A DNA stretch of 64,000 nt from assembly GCF_019021925.1 (NCBI RefSeq), contig NZ_CP058990.1, positions 3,622,001-3,686,000 of the forward strand, given 5' to 3'. The position numbers were made by a program, and so were the translations under genes. Below, in pieces: positions 17,765 to 26,639 of the stretch. This stretch comes from Cellulophaga sp. HaHaR_3_176 (GTDB lineage Bacteria > Bacteroidota > Bacteroidia > Flavobacteriales > Flavobacteriaceae). The notes beneath the pieces were generated by a model. The model saw only the letters and a program-made list of their open reading frames with translations, was not told the DNA's origin and did no database searches. Positions within the stretch are counted from its first letter, which is position 1, and each line of letters opens with the position of its first letter.

Positions 17765-20239
17765 TTACTTTTTAGTAAGAATCGCGGTCATGCGTTTGAT
17801 ACGATCTGCTAATTTTTCACTAGATAATTTTTCTCGTAATCTATCTGTAATTATAGGGAACGAAAATGGTGTTGGTTTCTGGCACGGTTTCCAAACAATC
17901 TCTTGTTGCACAATGCGTTCTAATGCCAGTCTTAAACGCCCCTCTTCCAATTGATGCTCAAAAGTTTCAGTAAAAGCCTGTTGAAAAAGTAAATTATCAG
18001 CCTCATAGTCTCTAAAAACATCAAAAAGTAATTGTGAGCTGCTTTGTAAATGCTTCATTTTTACACCCTTATTTGGATATCCTGTAAATACCATTCCACT
18101 GATTACGGCAATGTCACGAAATTTTCTACGCGCCATCTCTGTGGCATTTAAACTTTTCTGTAGGTCACTCAGCATAAAGTCTGTTGAAAATAAATCATTA
18201 TCTAAAACCTGCTGTATGTCTATCTCTTGATCTGAGAGTAATTCAAATCCGTAATCATTAAAAGCCAGCGAAAAAGTTATCGGTGAAAGCAAACTTATGC
18301 GGTAGCCTAAAAGGCTTCCCATGGCTTCATGCACAAACCTACCTTCAAAGGGGTAAAAAATATGGTGGTAACCATCGCGAGTTTTAAAGGTCTCAATTAA
18401 GAATTCATTGGGTTTTGGAACAATACTTTCTTTACGTTGTTGGGTAAATACAGGCTCTAGTGCTATTAGCTCTTGGCCTATTTCTTTTTTGGTTAAATGG
18501 TTTGCCGATGCTTTGTATAGTTCTTCACGTAGTAATTCGGACATTTGAGCAGAAAAAGTGAGGCGCCCACCCATCCAACTTGGTATTTTGTTTGTTTTTT
18601 TAGTAGAATTGCGCACATGTACTTGCATGTCTTTTATCCGAATAAACTCTAGATTTCTTCCAGCAAATGTGAAAATATCTCCAGGAGATAATTTGGAAAC
18701 GAAGAACTCTTCTATCGACCCGATAAAACCTCCTTTTTGATAGCGTACCGTTAAATTTGCATCGCTCACAATAGTTCCTATTTGAAAACGATGTCGCATA
18801 GCGATACCTTTATTGTTGACTTTAAATTTACCATCTTCTTCAAGGTCTACTTTTTTATATTCATCATAGGTCTGCAAGCTTTGGCTTCCTAAGACTAAAA
18901 AGTTGAGTAGCCATTGCCATTGCTCTTTTGAGAGTGCTTGGTAGCAAAAGGTTTTAATTACTTCTTGGTAAATTTCATCAGGATAAAAGCCATCAGAAAT
19001 AGCGAGCGTGGTGAGGTATTGCAGTAGTACATCATAACTATTCAAATACGGAATCCGGTCTTCTACTACGGTATGTTTCACAGCTTCTTGTAAAGCAGAA
19101 GCTTCAATAAGTTCTATTGCGTGCGTAGGTAAAAAATAGATGACACTCTCTTTTCCTGGTCGGTGACCACTACGCCCAGCGCGTTGTAAAAAACGGGCTA
19201 CGCCTTTAGGGCCTCCTATTTGTATCACCGTTTCTACAGGAGCAAAATCTACGCCTAAATCCAAACTAGAGGTACAGACTACGGCCTTTAAGTTTGCATT
19301 GCGGATGGCTTGTTCTACCCAAAGTCGAGTTTCTTTATTAATACTTCCATGATGCATGGCAATTTCGCCAGCAAATTCAGGATGTTTTTCTAAAATTTTT
19401 TGAAACCAGATTTCGCACTGACTCCTGGTATTGGTAAATAGTAAGGTGGTTTTACTATTGTTAATTATAGGGATAATATCTTCTAATAAATGCAAGCCTA
19501 AATGTCCGCGCCACGGAAAGGTCTCCATTTTTTTAGGGATGATGCTTTTTACCGTTATTTTCTTATTCAGTTTTGCTTTTATTAAAACTGAATTTTCAAG
19601 TGTCTTAGAATCGGTACCCAATAGCACTTCTCTTGCCTGGTCTAGATTGCCTATCGTTGCAGAGATTCCCCATATTCGAAGATCCTTGGAAACTGTTTTT
19701 AGGCGAGAAAGGGCCAATTCCATTTGCACTCCTCTTTTTGTCCCTAACAGTTCATGCCATTCATCTACCACGATGGCGGTACACCCTTTAAACAGTTTGT
19801 CGTAGCCTTTAGAAGCCAAGAGTAGCTGTAAGCTTTCGGGAGTCGTGATTAATAAGTCGGGCATTTGCTTTTTCTGAGCAGTCCGCTCTTTTGTGCTGGT
19901 GTCTCCAGTCCTAATCCCTACTGTCATCTGTGTACCTAAATCAGCAGCAACTCGTTCTGCAGATTGCCTAATCTCATCAGATAAAGCGCGTAGGGGAGTA
20001 ATCCAAACAGCTTTTAAACCTTTTTTATGTTTGGTTTTATACGCCGGATTAGATTTTATGTAATTTAGAATTATAGGAAACCATAGGGCATAGGTTTTTC
20101 CGCTTCCTGTAGGAGCGTTTAACAATCCATTTTTACCCTGTAAGAAAGCCTTCCAAGTATCTTTTTGGAATTTAAATGGTTTCCAATTGTTTTCTTGAAA
20201 CCAATTCTCTGCAATAGTATATAATTCGTCTCTATTCAT
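17765..20239 (-). CDS. Ligase-associated DEXH-box helicase (Lhr-like)
   Basis: 824 residues from the ATG at 20239 (MNRDELYTIAENWFQ); an in-frame TTG at 20260 is less likely. Superfamily 2 motifs are clear: Walker A 'NAPTGSGKTYALW', DEXH box VVDEWHEL, 'GISATIG', and motif VI QRAGRSGHRPG. After the two RecA folds come a winged-helix and the Lhr-core beta-barrel region ('SKLSPGDIFTFAGRNLEFIR'). Lhr-type enzymes are ATP-driven 3'-5' single-strand DNA translocases. It sits between the ligase (37 bases upstream) and pdeM and completes the ligase-associated repair set. Confidence 0.93.
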   Translation of the reverse strand: MNRDELYTIAENWFQENNWKPFKFQKDTWKAFLQGKNGLLNAPTGSGKTYALWFPIILNYIKSNPAYKTKHKKGLKAVWITPLRALSDEIRQSAERVAADLGTQMTVGIRTGDTSTKERTAQKKQMPDLLITTPESLQLLLASKGYDKLFKGCTAIVVDEWHELLGTKRGVQMELALSRLKTVSKDLRIWGISATIGNLDQAREVLLGTDSKTLENSVLIKAKLNKKITVKSIIPKKMETFPWRGHLGLHLLEDIIPIINNSKTTLLFTNTRSQCEIWFQKILEKHPEFAGEIAMHHGSINKETRLWVEQAIRNANLKAVVCTSSLDLGVDFAPVETVIQIGGPKGVARFLQRAGRSGHRPGKESVIYFLPTHAIELIEASALQEAVKHTVVEDRIPYLNSYDVLLQYLTTLAISDGFYPDEIYQEVIKTFCYQALSKEQWQWLLNFLVLGSQSLQTYDEYKKVDLEEDGKFKVNNKGIAMRHRFQIGTIVSDANLTVRYQKGGFIGSIEEFFVSKLSPGDIFTFAGRNLEFIRIKDMQVHVRNSTKKTNKIPSWMGGRLTFSAQMSELLREELYKASANHLTKKEIGQELIALEPVFTQQRKESIVPKPNEFLIETFKTRDGYHHIFYPFEGRFVHEAMGSLLGYRISLLSPITFSLAFNDYGFELLSDQEIDIQQVLDNDLFSTDFMLSDLQKSLNATEMARRKFRDIAVISGMVFTGYPNKGVKMKHLQSSSQLLFDVFRDYEADNLLFQQAFTETFEHQLEEGRLRLALERIVQQEIVWKPCQKPTPFSFPIITDRLREKLSSEKLADRIKRMTAILTKK

Positions 20240-20276
20240 AGTACGGTTAGGGTACTGCAATTATTCTATAGCAGCT

Positions 20277-21890
20277 TTACTTGTACTTGGGGATTAAGTT
20301 TTTTAAATCTTCAATAGTATTGGCATCTTCTATTTTTTTATCATGTCGCCAGCGTATAATCCTTGGAAAGCGAGTGGCAATGCCGCTTTTGTGTCTTTTT
20401 GATAAGGCGATTCCTTCAAAAGCAATTTCAAATACATGATGTGGGGTAACACTCCTTACGGGTCCAAAACGTTCAAGAGTATTCTTTTTGATCCAAGCAT
20501 CTACTTTACGGAACTCAGCATCGGTAAGTCCCGAATACGCTTTTGCAAAAGTGACCAGTTCTTTTTCTCCCTCCTCATTGGTATTCCAGAGCGCAAAAGT
20601 ATAATCGGTAAATAAATTACTTCTTCTTCCATGACCGCGCATGGCATATGTTAATACAGCATCAATTGTTAGTGGGTCTACTTTCCATTTCCACCAATCG
20701 CCCTTTTTCCTGCCTACTAAGTAGGGAGAATCTTTTCTTTTGAGCATTAAACCTTCGCTATGCATTTCGCGTGCCCGTTCTCTTTCTTGCGCAACCTCTT
20801 CCCAAGTGGAGCAATGTATTGTTTCTGAAATTTGAAAGGGTAGATCCTCTATAGTTGAAATAGTTTGATATAATTTTTCTAATAGCTCCCTTCGTTCTAT
20901 AAAAGGAAGATGCCGAATATCATTCCCTTCCCATTCTAAAATATCATAGGCTTTGAGAATTACGGGCGTTTTTTTTAGCAATGCTTTAGAAACCGTTTTT
21001 CTTCCAATCCTAGTCTGTAAATCATTGAAAGTACCGATGATGTTATTCGCGTAGGGTAAAATTTCAGCATCAATGACGGTCCCGTTCGGAATTATACCTA
21101 CCAATTTTTCTAGTTCAGGATACTTATCGGTTACTAATTCTTCTCCGCGACTCCATACAAATAATTCATCATTTCTAAATATGGTTTGTGAGCGTATACC
21201 GTCCCATTTATGTTCTGCAGACCATTCTTGAACATCACCTAGATCATGTACTTCATTCTCAATAGCGTAAGCTAAATAAAAAGGATATGGTTTTGATAGG
21301 TAGTCATTTTCATTTTCCTCTAATATCAGTTCTTGAAAAGTAATTGTTTTAGGGTCCCAATTCCCCATCAATTTATAGGCTAATATATCCTCATTTATTT
21401 CTGTAGCTTTAGATAAGGCCTTGGTCATTAATTTTTGACTTACACCAATTCGGAAACCTCCTGTAATTAATTTGGTAAATACAAAACGTTCATAATAATC
21501 TAATGCTTTCCAGTTGTTATAGAGGTATTCTTTTTTCTCTTCTTCGGGCTTCTTTTTTAAAAGAATCATTTCTTCTAAAAATTCCGTGAGCGATTTGTCA
21601 GTTTGCAAAGGATTAGATGGAATTACTAAGGCTATAGTTTCTGCTAAATCACCTACAATATGATAACTCTCTTCAAAAAGCCATAAAGGAATATTGGATA
21701 ATTCTGAAGCCCATTGTCTTAACAAGGTCGTATTTACCGGTCTTGGAGGTCTTCTATGTGATAAGATAGCGATGGTCCACACCTTATCTGTATCACTCGC
21801 TTTTGCAAAATACTCGGCTAGAGCAGCAACCTTTGTATTTGTTTTGGTTGTGCTGTCTAAGGTTTTAATAAGTGATGCAAAATTCTTCAT
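20277..21890 (-). CDS. ATP-dependent DNA ligase (ligase-associated cluster)
   Basis: 537 residues. The nucleotidyltransferase motif I lysine is in AEHKWDGIRSQ; downstream are 'ELFVWSRGEELVTDKYPEL' (motif III region), 'MHSEGLMLKRKDSPY' (motif IV) and 'WWKWKVDPLTIDAVL' (motif V). An N-terminal helical DNA-binding domain (about 1-200) precedes the adenylation domain, and an OB fold follows. It seals nicks using ATP and is additional to the usual bacterial NAD-dependent LigA, which is not in this window. No Ku or LigD polymerase gene is adjacent, so this is not the standard NHEJ arrangement. It follows the exonuclease gene by 25 bases. Confidence 0.94.
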   Translation of the reverse strand: MKNFASLIKTLDSTTKTNTKVAALAEYFAKASDTDKVWTIAILSHRRPPRPVNTTLLRQWASELSNIPLWLFEESYHIVGDLAETIALVIPSNPLQTDKSLTEFLEEMILLKKKPEEEKKEYLYNNWKALDYYERFVFTKLITGGFRIGVSQKLMTKALSKATEINEDILAYKLMGNWDPKTITFQELILEENENDYLSKPYPFYLAYAIENEVHDLGDVQEWSAEHKWDGIRSQTIFRNDELFVWSRGEELVTDKYPELEKLVGIIPNGTVIDAEILPYANNIIGTFNDLQTRIGRKTVSKALLKKTPVILKAYDILEWEGNDIRHLPFIERRELLEKLYQTISTIEDLPFQISETIHCSTWEEVAQERERAREMHSEGLMLKRKDSPYLVGRKKGDWWKWKVDPLTIDAVLTYAMRGHGRRSNLFTDYTFALWNTNEEGEKELVTFAKAYSGLTDAEFRKVDAWIKKNTLERFGPVRSVTPHHVFEIAFEGIALSKRHKSGIATRFPRIIRWRHDKKIEDANTIEDLKNLIPKYK

Positions 21891-21915
21891 GCGGTAAAAT
21901 TCAAGCTAAGTTGTT

Positions 21916-22932
21916 CTAAGCAATTATTTTTTCTTCTATTTCTGTGGTTTCTTCTTCTCCGTATTGTGTTTCTTCGGTTCTGGCATCATACCCTTGTTCT
22001 CGCAAGTATCTTGAAAAGATATCTGAATAGCCATGTGTACAAATTACCTTTTCGGCACCAGTAGCTTTAATACTTTCTAATAAACCTGTCCAATCACAAT
22101 GATCACTGAGTACAAACCCTTTGTCTATTGCTCTTCTGCGTCTTGCCCCTCTAAAGGTCATCCAGCCACTGGCTGATCCTGTAACGTAAGGCACCATTTT
22201 TTTTATCCACGTACTGCCGTGTGCGCTGGGAGGAGCTAGTACCATGTTGCCCAGCAAATCTTGTTTTTTGGTTTCTTTAGTGATTAGTGTTGTTGTCGGG
22301 AAATCTACCAGTGGCCGTAATACTTCGGTCATGTTTTCTATGGCGCCGTGGGTGTATATTTTGCCTATATCGGGATTCAAATATTTTAATAGACGTTGCG
22401 CTTTACCTAGGCTATATCCAAAAAGTATCGATGTTTTTCCTTCCGCTTGGTTTTCAAGCCACCAATTGTTAATAGATTCCATCACTTCGTCTTGTGGTGT
22501 CCATTTAAAAGCGGGTAATCCAAAAGTGCATTCTGTAATGAACGAATCACATTTTACGACTTCATAGGGTGTAGAAATTCCGTCGTTTTCAGTTTTATAA
22601 TCTCCAGTAAACACCCATACCTCTCCTTTATGTTCTACGCGTATTTGTGAAGAACCAATAATATGTCCTGCAGGGTGTAGGCTAAATTTCACATTATTTA
22701 TAGTAAAGGTTTGTCCCCATTCTACTCCAGATACATTTATCTCTCCTAGTCTGTGGCTTATAATTGGTACATTTCTATGGTGTGTAATGTAGCTTTTATG
22801 TCCATAACGGCTATGATCTGCATGGCCATGTGTGATAATAGCTTTATCAACGGGTTTCCAAGGATCTAGATATACTTTGGCGACACTGCAATAAATACCC
22901 TTATCAGTAAATTGTAGTAATGGATTTTTCAT
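21916..22932 (-). CDS. Ligase-associated DNA damage response exonuclease (MBL fold)
   Basis: 338 residues of the metallo-beta-lactamase/beta-CASP type related to SNM1 and Artemis. The zinc motif is AIITHGHADHSRYGHKS (HxHxDH), followed by 'HPAGHIIGSSQI', 'VFTGDYKTE' and 'VLSDHCDWTGL', which supply the other metal ligands; the beta-CASP region includes 'TSILFGYSLGKAQRLL'. Homologues in the same operon type degrade DNA 5'-3'. It is the first gene of the four-gene repair operon. No obvious TAnnTTTG box or LexA-like repeat was found upstream, so its induction cannot be predicted. Confidence 0.92.
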   Translation of the reverse strand: MKNPLLQFTDKGIYCSVAKVYLDPWKPVDKAIITHGHADHSRYGHKSYITHHRNVPIISHRLGEINVSGVEWGQTFTINNVKFSLHPAGHIIGSSQIRVEHKGEVWVFTGDYKTENDGISTPYEVVKCDSFITECTFGLPAFKWTPQDEVMESINNWWLENQAEGKTSILFGYSLGKAQRLLKYLNPDIGKIYTHGAIENMTEVLRPLVDFPTTTLITKETKKQDLLGNMVLAPPSAHGSTWIKKMVPYVTGSASGWMTFRGARRRRAIDKGFVLSDHCDWTGLLESIKATGAEKVICTHGYSDIFSRYLREQGYDARTEETQYGEEETTEIEEKIIA

Positions 22933-23073
22933 AGCCTTGTGAAATTACAAAATTCAAAAACTCAATCAAACTTCTTGTGTTTATGATTGACATGAATCTC
23001 TTATAAATAATATTATAGTTTTTAAAACACTAAAATAATCTAGTCCAAGAGGAATTAAGAACTCGAAAAAAAT

Positions 23074-23081
23074 TATATTTG
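23074..23081 (+). promoter_or_regulatory. -7 box for the TerB-like gene
   Basis: TATATTTG, 22 bases before the ATG at 23104; exact consensus match. No clear TTG at the expected distance. Confidence 0.55.
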
Positions 23082-23103
23082 CTCCTATTAAAATATAAAA
23101 ATT

Positions 23104-23526
23104 ATGTCTTTTGTAGATTTATATAGTAGTGGTGAACACCGTAGAAACTTGGCGCACTTTGCGTCAATTGCTTCTTTAGCCGCTATTGATGGTGAAGTTA
23201 ACCTTAAAGAGAAAGCTTTATTAGATCGTTTTGCTAGAAAATTAGATATTACTGATACGGAATATAGTGAGGTAATAAAATCTGATAATAAATATCCAAT
23301 TAATCCTCCTGCAACTTCAGAAGAGCGTTTGGAACGTTTATTTGATTTGTTCAGAATTATTTTTGCTGATCATGAAATTGATGAAGAAGAAATGATTTTA
23401 ATTAGAAAATATGCAATCGGACTTGGATATTCGAGCGAAAGTGCAAAAAAGGTTATTGATCGATCTGTTGCTATTTTTAGTGGAAAAATAGATTTTGAAG
23501 ATTACGTTTATTTAGTAAAGCATTAA
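23104..23526 (+). CDS. TerB-like (tellurite-resistance TerB fold) protein
   Basis: 140 residues, all-helical, with the TerB pattern 'ASIASLAAIDGEVNLKEKALLDRFARKL' and 'FRIIFADHEIDEEEMILIRKYAIGLG': paired acidic segments (DGEV, DHEID) that may bind a metal ion. It lacks membrane segments and is a stand-alone single gene with its own -7 box and a strong terminator. TerB-like domains are found in stress-response and DnaJ-linked proteins. No ter operon is nearby, so a specific tellurite role should not be assumed. Confidence 0.8.
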   Translation: MSFVDLYSSGEHRRNLAHFASIASLAAIDGEVNLKEKALLDRFARKLDITDTEYSEVIKSDNKYPINPPATSEERLERLFDLFRIIFADHEIDEEEMILIRKYAIGLGYSSESAKKVIDRSVAIFSGKIDFEDYVYLVKH

Positions 23527-23540
23527 AAGATTTGTAAAAT

Positions 23541-23574
23541 AAAAAAGTGAAGCATTTAGCTTCACTTTTTTTTT
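23541..23574. terminator. Terminator between the TerB-like gene and fbp
   Basis: Thirteen-base arms (23541-23553, 23559-23571; core gtgaagc/gcttcac) with a 5-base loop and a run of T afterwards. A-run and T-run on the two sides allow use in both directions by the convergent genes. Confidence 0.88.
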
Positions 23575-23594
23575 ATAATCTTATTTAGAAAAGT

Positions 23595-24593
23595 TTATTT
23601 CATAAACTCTTCTGCCTTTTTAACCATGTTTTTACTTCCGCAGAAAAAAGGTACACGTTGGTGTAACTCAGTAGGGTTGATTTCCATAATACGTCTTTTA
23701 CCATCACTAGCTAAACCATTGGCTTGTTCGGCTATAAATGCCATTGGGTTGCATTCGTAAAGTAGCCTAAGTTTTCCTTCAGAAGCAACACTGCTTTTAG
23801 GATACATATAAATACCCCCTTTAATCATGTTTCTGTGAAAATCAGATACTAATGATCCAATATAACGAGATGTATAAGGTCTATCATCCTCTTCTTTCTG
23901 GCAATATTTAATATAATCTTTTACGCCTTGAGGGAAATGAACATAATTACCTTCGTTAACAGAATATATATTTCCGTTTTCTGGGAAACTCATATTAGGG
24001 TGCGATAGATAAAAGGTACCTAAAGCAGGGTTTAATGTAAAACCATTCACGCCATCACCAGTAGTATAAACTAACATAGTAGATGTACCGTAAATTATAT
24101 AACCAGAAGCTATTTGGTTAACACCTGGTTGTAGAAAATCTTCAATAGTAACAGGTGTACCTACAGGAGTTACACGTCTGTAAATTGAAAAAATGGTACC
24201 TACGGAAACATTAACATCAATATTAGAAGACCCATCTAATGGATCAATTAAAACTACATATTTGTTTTGATGTTGATTATCAAAACTATTAATACTGATA
24301 AAATCATCTTCTTCTTCAGAAGCTATACCGCAAACAATTTCTCTTTTCTTTAGTGTTTGTATGAATTTTTCGTTTGCAAGAACATCTAATTTCTGTTGGT
24401 TTTCACCTTGAATGTTTTGATCTCCTGCTTCTCCTAAAATATCTACTAAACCAGCTTTATTAACTTCATGATTTACAACTTTAGCTGCTAATCTTAATCC
24501 ATTTAATAGCCGAGATAACTCACCTGAAGAGTATTTGAAAGAATCCTGGTTTTCAATAATAAACTCTCCGAGAGTTTTGTATTGTTTGGTCAT
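23595..24593 (-). CDS. fbp: Class I fructose-1,6-bisphosphatase
   Basis: 332 residues. The FBPase signature [20 protein letters not shown] holds the metal-binding Asp residues; '[10 protein letters not shown]' supplies further metal ligands; and '[35 protein letters not shown]' is the usual substrate-binding and C-terminal region. It hydrolyses fructose-1,6-bisphosphate in gluconeogenesis. It is a single gene, convergent with the TerB-like gene through a shared terminator and divergent from the GNAT/aspartate kinase pair. A near-consensus -7 element (gATATTTG) is present upstream. Confidence 0.95.
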   Translation of the reverse strand: MTKQYKTLGEFIIENQDSFKYSSGELSRLLNGLRLAAKVVNHEVNKAGLVDILGEAGDQNIQGENQQKLDVLANEKFIQTLKKREIVCGIASEEEDDFISINSFDNQHQNKYVVLIDPLDGSSNIDVNVSVGTIFSIYRRVTPVGTPVTIEDFLQPGVNQIASGYIIYGTSTMLVYTTGDGVNGFTLNPALGTFYLSHPNMSFPENGNIYSVNEGNYVHFPQGVKDYIKYCQKEEDDRPYTSRYIGSLVSDFHRNMIKGGIYMYPKSSVASEGKLRLLYECNPMAFIAEQANGLASDGKRRIMEINPTELHQRVPFFCGSKNMVKKAEEFMK

Positions 24594-24687
24594 GTTAATT
24601 GTGTTTATTTAAGTACAAATATCGTCTTTTTTGTGAAACTATAACGTTTTCGTACATTTTAAGTTTTTAAAATTTATAACTTCATGT

Positions 24688-24695
24688 TATATTTG
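24688..24695 (+). promoter_or_regulatory. -7 box for the GNAT-aspartate kinase operon
   Basis: TATATTTG at 24688-24695, exact consensus. The leader would be about 80 bases, longer than others here. No convincing attenuator hairpin or leader peptide is visible in it. Confidence 0.5.
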
Positions 24696-24780
24696 TAACA
24701 ATAAAAATTGAGTTAGGTTTCATATTGTGAATACACAAATAATGCTAGCCAGTAATTATTAAAATCTAAAAAAAAGAGCA

Positions 24781-25260
24781 ATGAAATTTTCAATACGAGA
24801 AGCGCAAAAAAAAGATATGAATCAAGTTTTATCATTAATTAATGAACTTGCTGTGTTTGAAAAAGAAGATAATGCTGTTGAAGTCACTTTAGAAGACCTA
24901 ATTAGAGATGGTTTTGGTGCTAATGTGCTTTTTCATTGTTTTGTCGGTGAAGTAAATAATGAAATAAAAGGAATGGCTTTGGTGTATAATAGATACTCAA
25001 CTTGGAAAGGTCCTATTATTCATTTAGAAGATTTAATAGTTACAGAAAGCATGAGAGGAACAGGTATGGGGACAGCTTTGTTAAATGAAGTTGTTAAGTA
25101 CGGGCATGCATTAGGTGTTAAAAGAATAAACTGGGAAGTTATAGATTGGAACGAATCTGCAATTAATTTTTACGAAAGTAAAGGTGCAAATGTTATGCGT
25201 GATTGGGATGTAGTTCAGTTAGATGAAAATGGTATTAAAAATTATATTTCTAATATATGA
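24781..25260 (+). CDS. GNAT family N-acetyltransferase
   Basis: 159 residues, one GNAT domain. It starts MKFSIREAQKKDMNQVLSLI; the acetyl-CoA-binding motif A is 'LIVTESMRGTGMGTALLNEVVKYG', and motif B is 'NWEVIDWNESAINFYESKGA'. The closest recognisable type is the diamine/SpeG-PaiA-like or Ard1-like small-molecule acetyltransferases, but the substrate cannot be assigned. Its stop overlaps the start of the aspartate kinase in ATGA, a strong sign of translational coupling and possibly of a link to amino-acid metabolism. Confidence 0.88.
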   Translation: MKFSIREAQKKDMNQVLSLINELAVFEKEDNAVEVTLEDLIRDGFGANVLFHCFVGEVNNEIKGMALVYNRYSTWKGPIIHLEDLIVTESMRGTGMGTALLNEVVKYGHALGVKRINWEVIDWNESAINFYESKGANVMRDWDVVQLDENGIKNYISNI

Positions 25261-26507
25261 GAATTTTTAAATTTGGAGGTGCATCTGTAAAAGATGCAGA
25301 TGGGATAAAAAACGTTGTAAACGTATTAAACCAAGTTGGTTTTGACAATACCTTATTAGTTGTTTCAGCAATGGGTAAAACAACTAACGCGATGGAAACG
25401 GTTGTGAATAGTTACTTTGAAGATAAGTCAGAAGTAGCATCAGCAATACAAGATGTTTTAAAATACCATAACGATATTTTAATGGATTTGTTTGAAAATG
25501 ATAAGCATGTAATTTTTAAACAAATAAAATCATTATTTGATGAGGTGCAAGGTTTTTTAGCATGGAACAAATCTCCGAAATATAGCTTTGTATATGATCA
25601 AGTTATTGGATATGGTGAGCTTGTCTCTACAACAATATTAAGTGCCTATTTAAATGAAATAGGCATAACAAATACTTGGTTAGATGTTCGTACGTTCATA
25701 AAAACAGATGATAATTACCGTGATGCCACTGTAGATTGGGAAAAAACACAAGCGAGTATTACAAAAGGTATTGATAAAACTAAATTAAATATCACACAAG
25801 GCTTTATTGGTAGTGATGATAACAATTTTACAACAACCCTTGGTCGTGAAGGTTCAGATTATTCTGCCGCAATTTTAGCATACTGCCTTAATGCAACAGC
25901 GGTAACTATTTGGAAAGATGTGCCTGGAGTGTTAAATGCAGACCCAAGATATTTTGAAAACACACAATTGTTAAATCAAATATCGTATAGAGAGGCTATT
26001 GAATTGGCCTTTTACGGCGCATCTGTAATACATCCAAAAACATTACAACCTTTACAGAGAAAAGAAATTCCATTACACGTAAAATCTTTTATCGAACCTA
26101 AAAATGCTGGTACTACTGTAGGTAAAGGAGCAAATATAGAACCTAAAGTACCTTGTTTTATCGTGAAGAAAAATCAAGTTTTAATGAAACTTTCATCACT
26201 TGACTTCTCTTTCATTGTAGAAGATAGTATTAGTGAGCTTTTTAAATTATTACATGATCATAAAATGAAAGTAGATCTGATTCAAAACTCAGCTATTAGT
26301 TTTTCGGTATGTGTAGATAATAAATTTGGAAGGTTAGAAGAGCTTTTAGATCATTTAAAGGGGAAATTTAAAGTTACACATTATGAGAATGTTGCGTTGT
26401 ATACAATACGTCATTTTGATACCGAAGCGATAACAGGTTTGCAGAAAGGGAAAGAAATACTTTTAGAACAAAGAGGTAAAGAAACAGTTCAATTAGTAGT
26501 AAAATAA
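25257..26507 (+). CDS. lysC: Aspartate kinase (monofunctional)
   Basis: 416 residues. The amino-acid kinase N-terminal motif KFGGASVKDADGIKNVV, 'TTLGREGSDYSAAILAYCLNA' and 'VTIWKDVPGVLNADPR' are diagnostic; a C-terminal ACT region follows (from about 'NQVLMKLSSLDFSFIVEDS'). It phosphorylates L-aspartate, the first step to lysine, threonine and methionine. There is no fused homoserine dehydrogenase. The start overlaps the GNAT stop by 4 bases (ATGA) and a strong terminator follows. The symbol lysC is used for the function; which allosteric class it belongs to is not visible. Confidence 0.92.
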   Translation: MRIFKFGGASVKDADGIKNVVNVLNQVGFDNTLLVVSAMGKTTNAMETVVNSYFEDKSEVASAIQDVLKYHNDILMDLFENDKHVIFKQIKSLFDEVQGFLAWNKSPKYSFVYDQVIGYGELVSTTILSAYLNEIGITNTWLDVRTFIKTDDNYRDATVDWEKTQASITKGIDKTKLNITQGFIGSDDNNFTTTLGREGSDYSAAILAYCLNATAVTIWKDVPGVLNADPRYFENTQLLNQISYREAIELAFYGASVIHPKTLQPLQRKEIPLHVKSFIEPKNAGTTVGKGANIEPKVPCFIVKKNQVLMKLSSLDFSFIVEDSISELFKLLHDHKMKVDLIQNSAISFSVCVDNKFGRLEELLDHLKGKFKVTHYENVALYTIRHFDTEAITGLQKGKEILLEQRGKETVQLVVK

Positions 26508-26527
26508 AAAATTGTTAAGTAATAAAT

Positions 26528-26582
26528 AACTTGTTCAATCAAATACTAAAATATCGGTACTTGATTGAACAAGTTTGTTTTT
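26528..26582 (+). terminator. Terminator after aspartate kinase
   Basis: Arms 26528-26542 (aacttgttcaatcaa) and 26561-26575 pair perfectly over 15 bases with an 18-base loop, followed by a T-rich tail. Confidence 0.8.
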
Positions 26583-26606
26583 TATCACTTTTTAATCGCT
26601 TATTCT

Positions 26607-26614
26607 TATCTTAG
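26607..26614 (+). promoter_or_regulatory. Near-consensus -7 box for the acyltransferase gene
   Basis: TATCTTAG, one mismatch from TAnnTTTG, 25 bases before the ATG at 26640. The same variant precedes the DUF58 gene at 46260. Confidence 0.4.
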
Positions 26615-26639
26615 CAGATAGTAAAATTGATAAGGTCAT

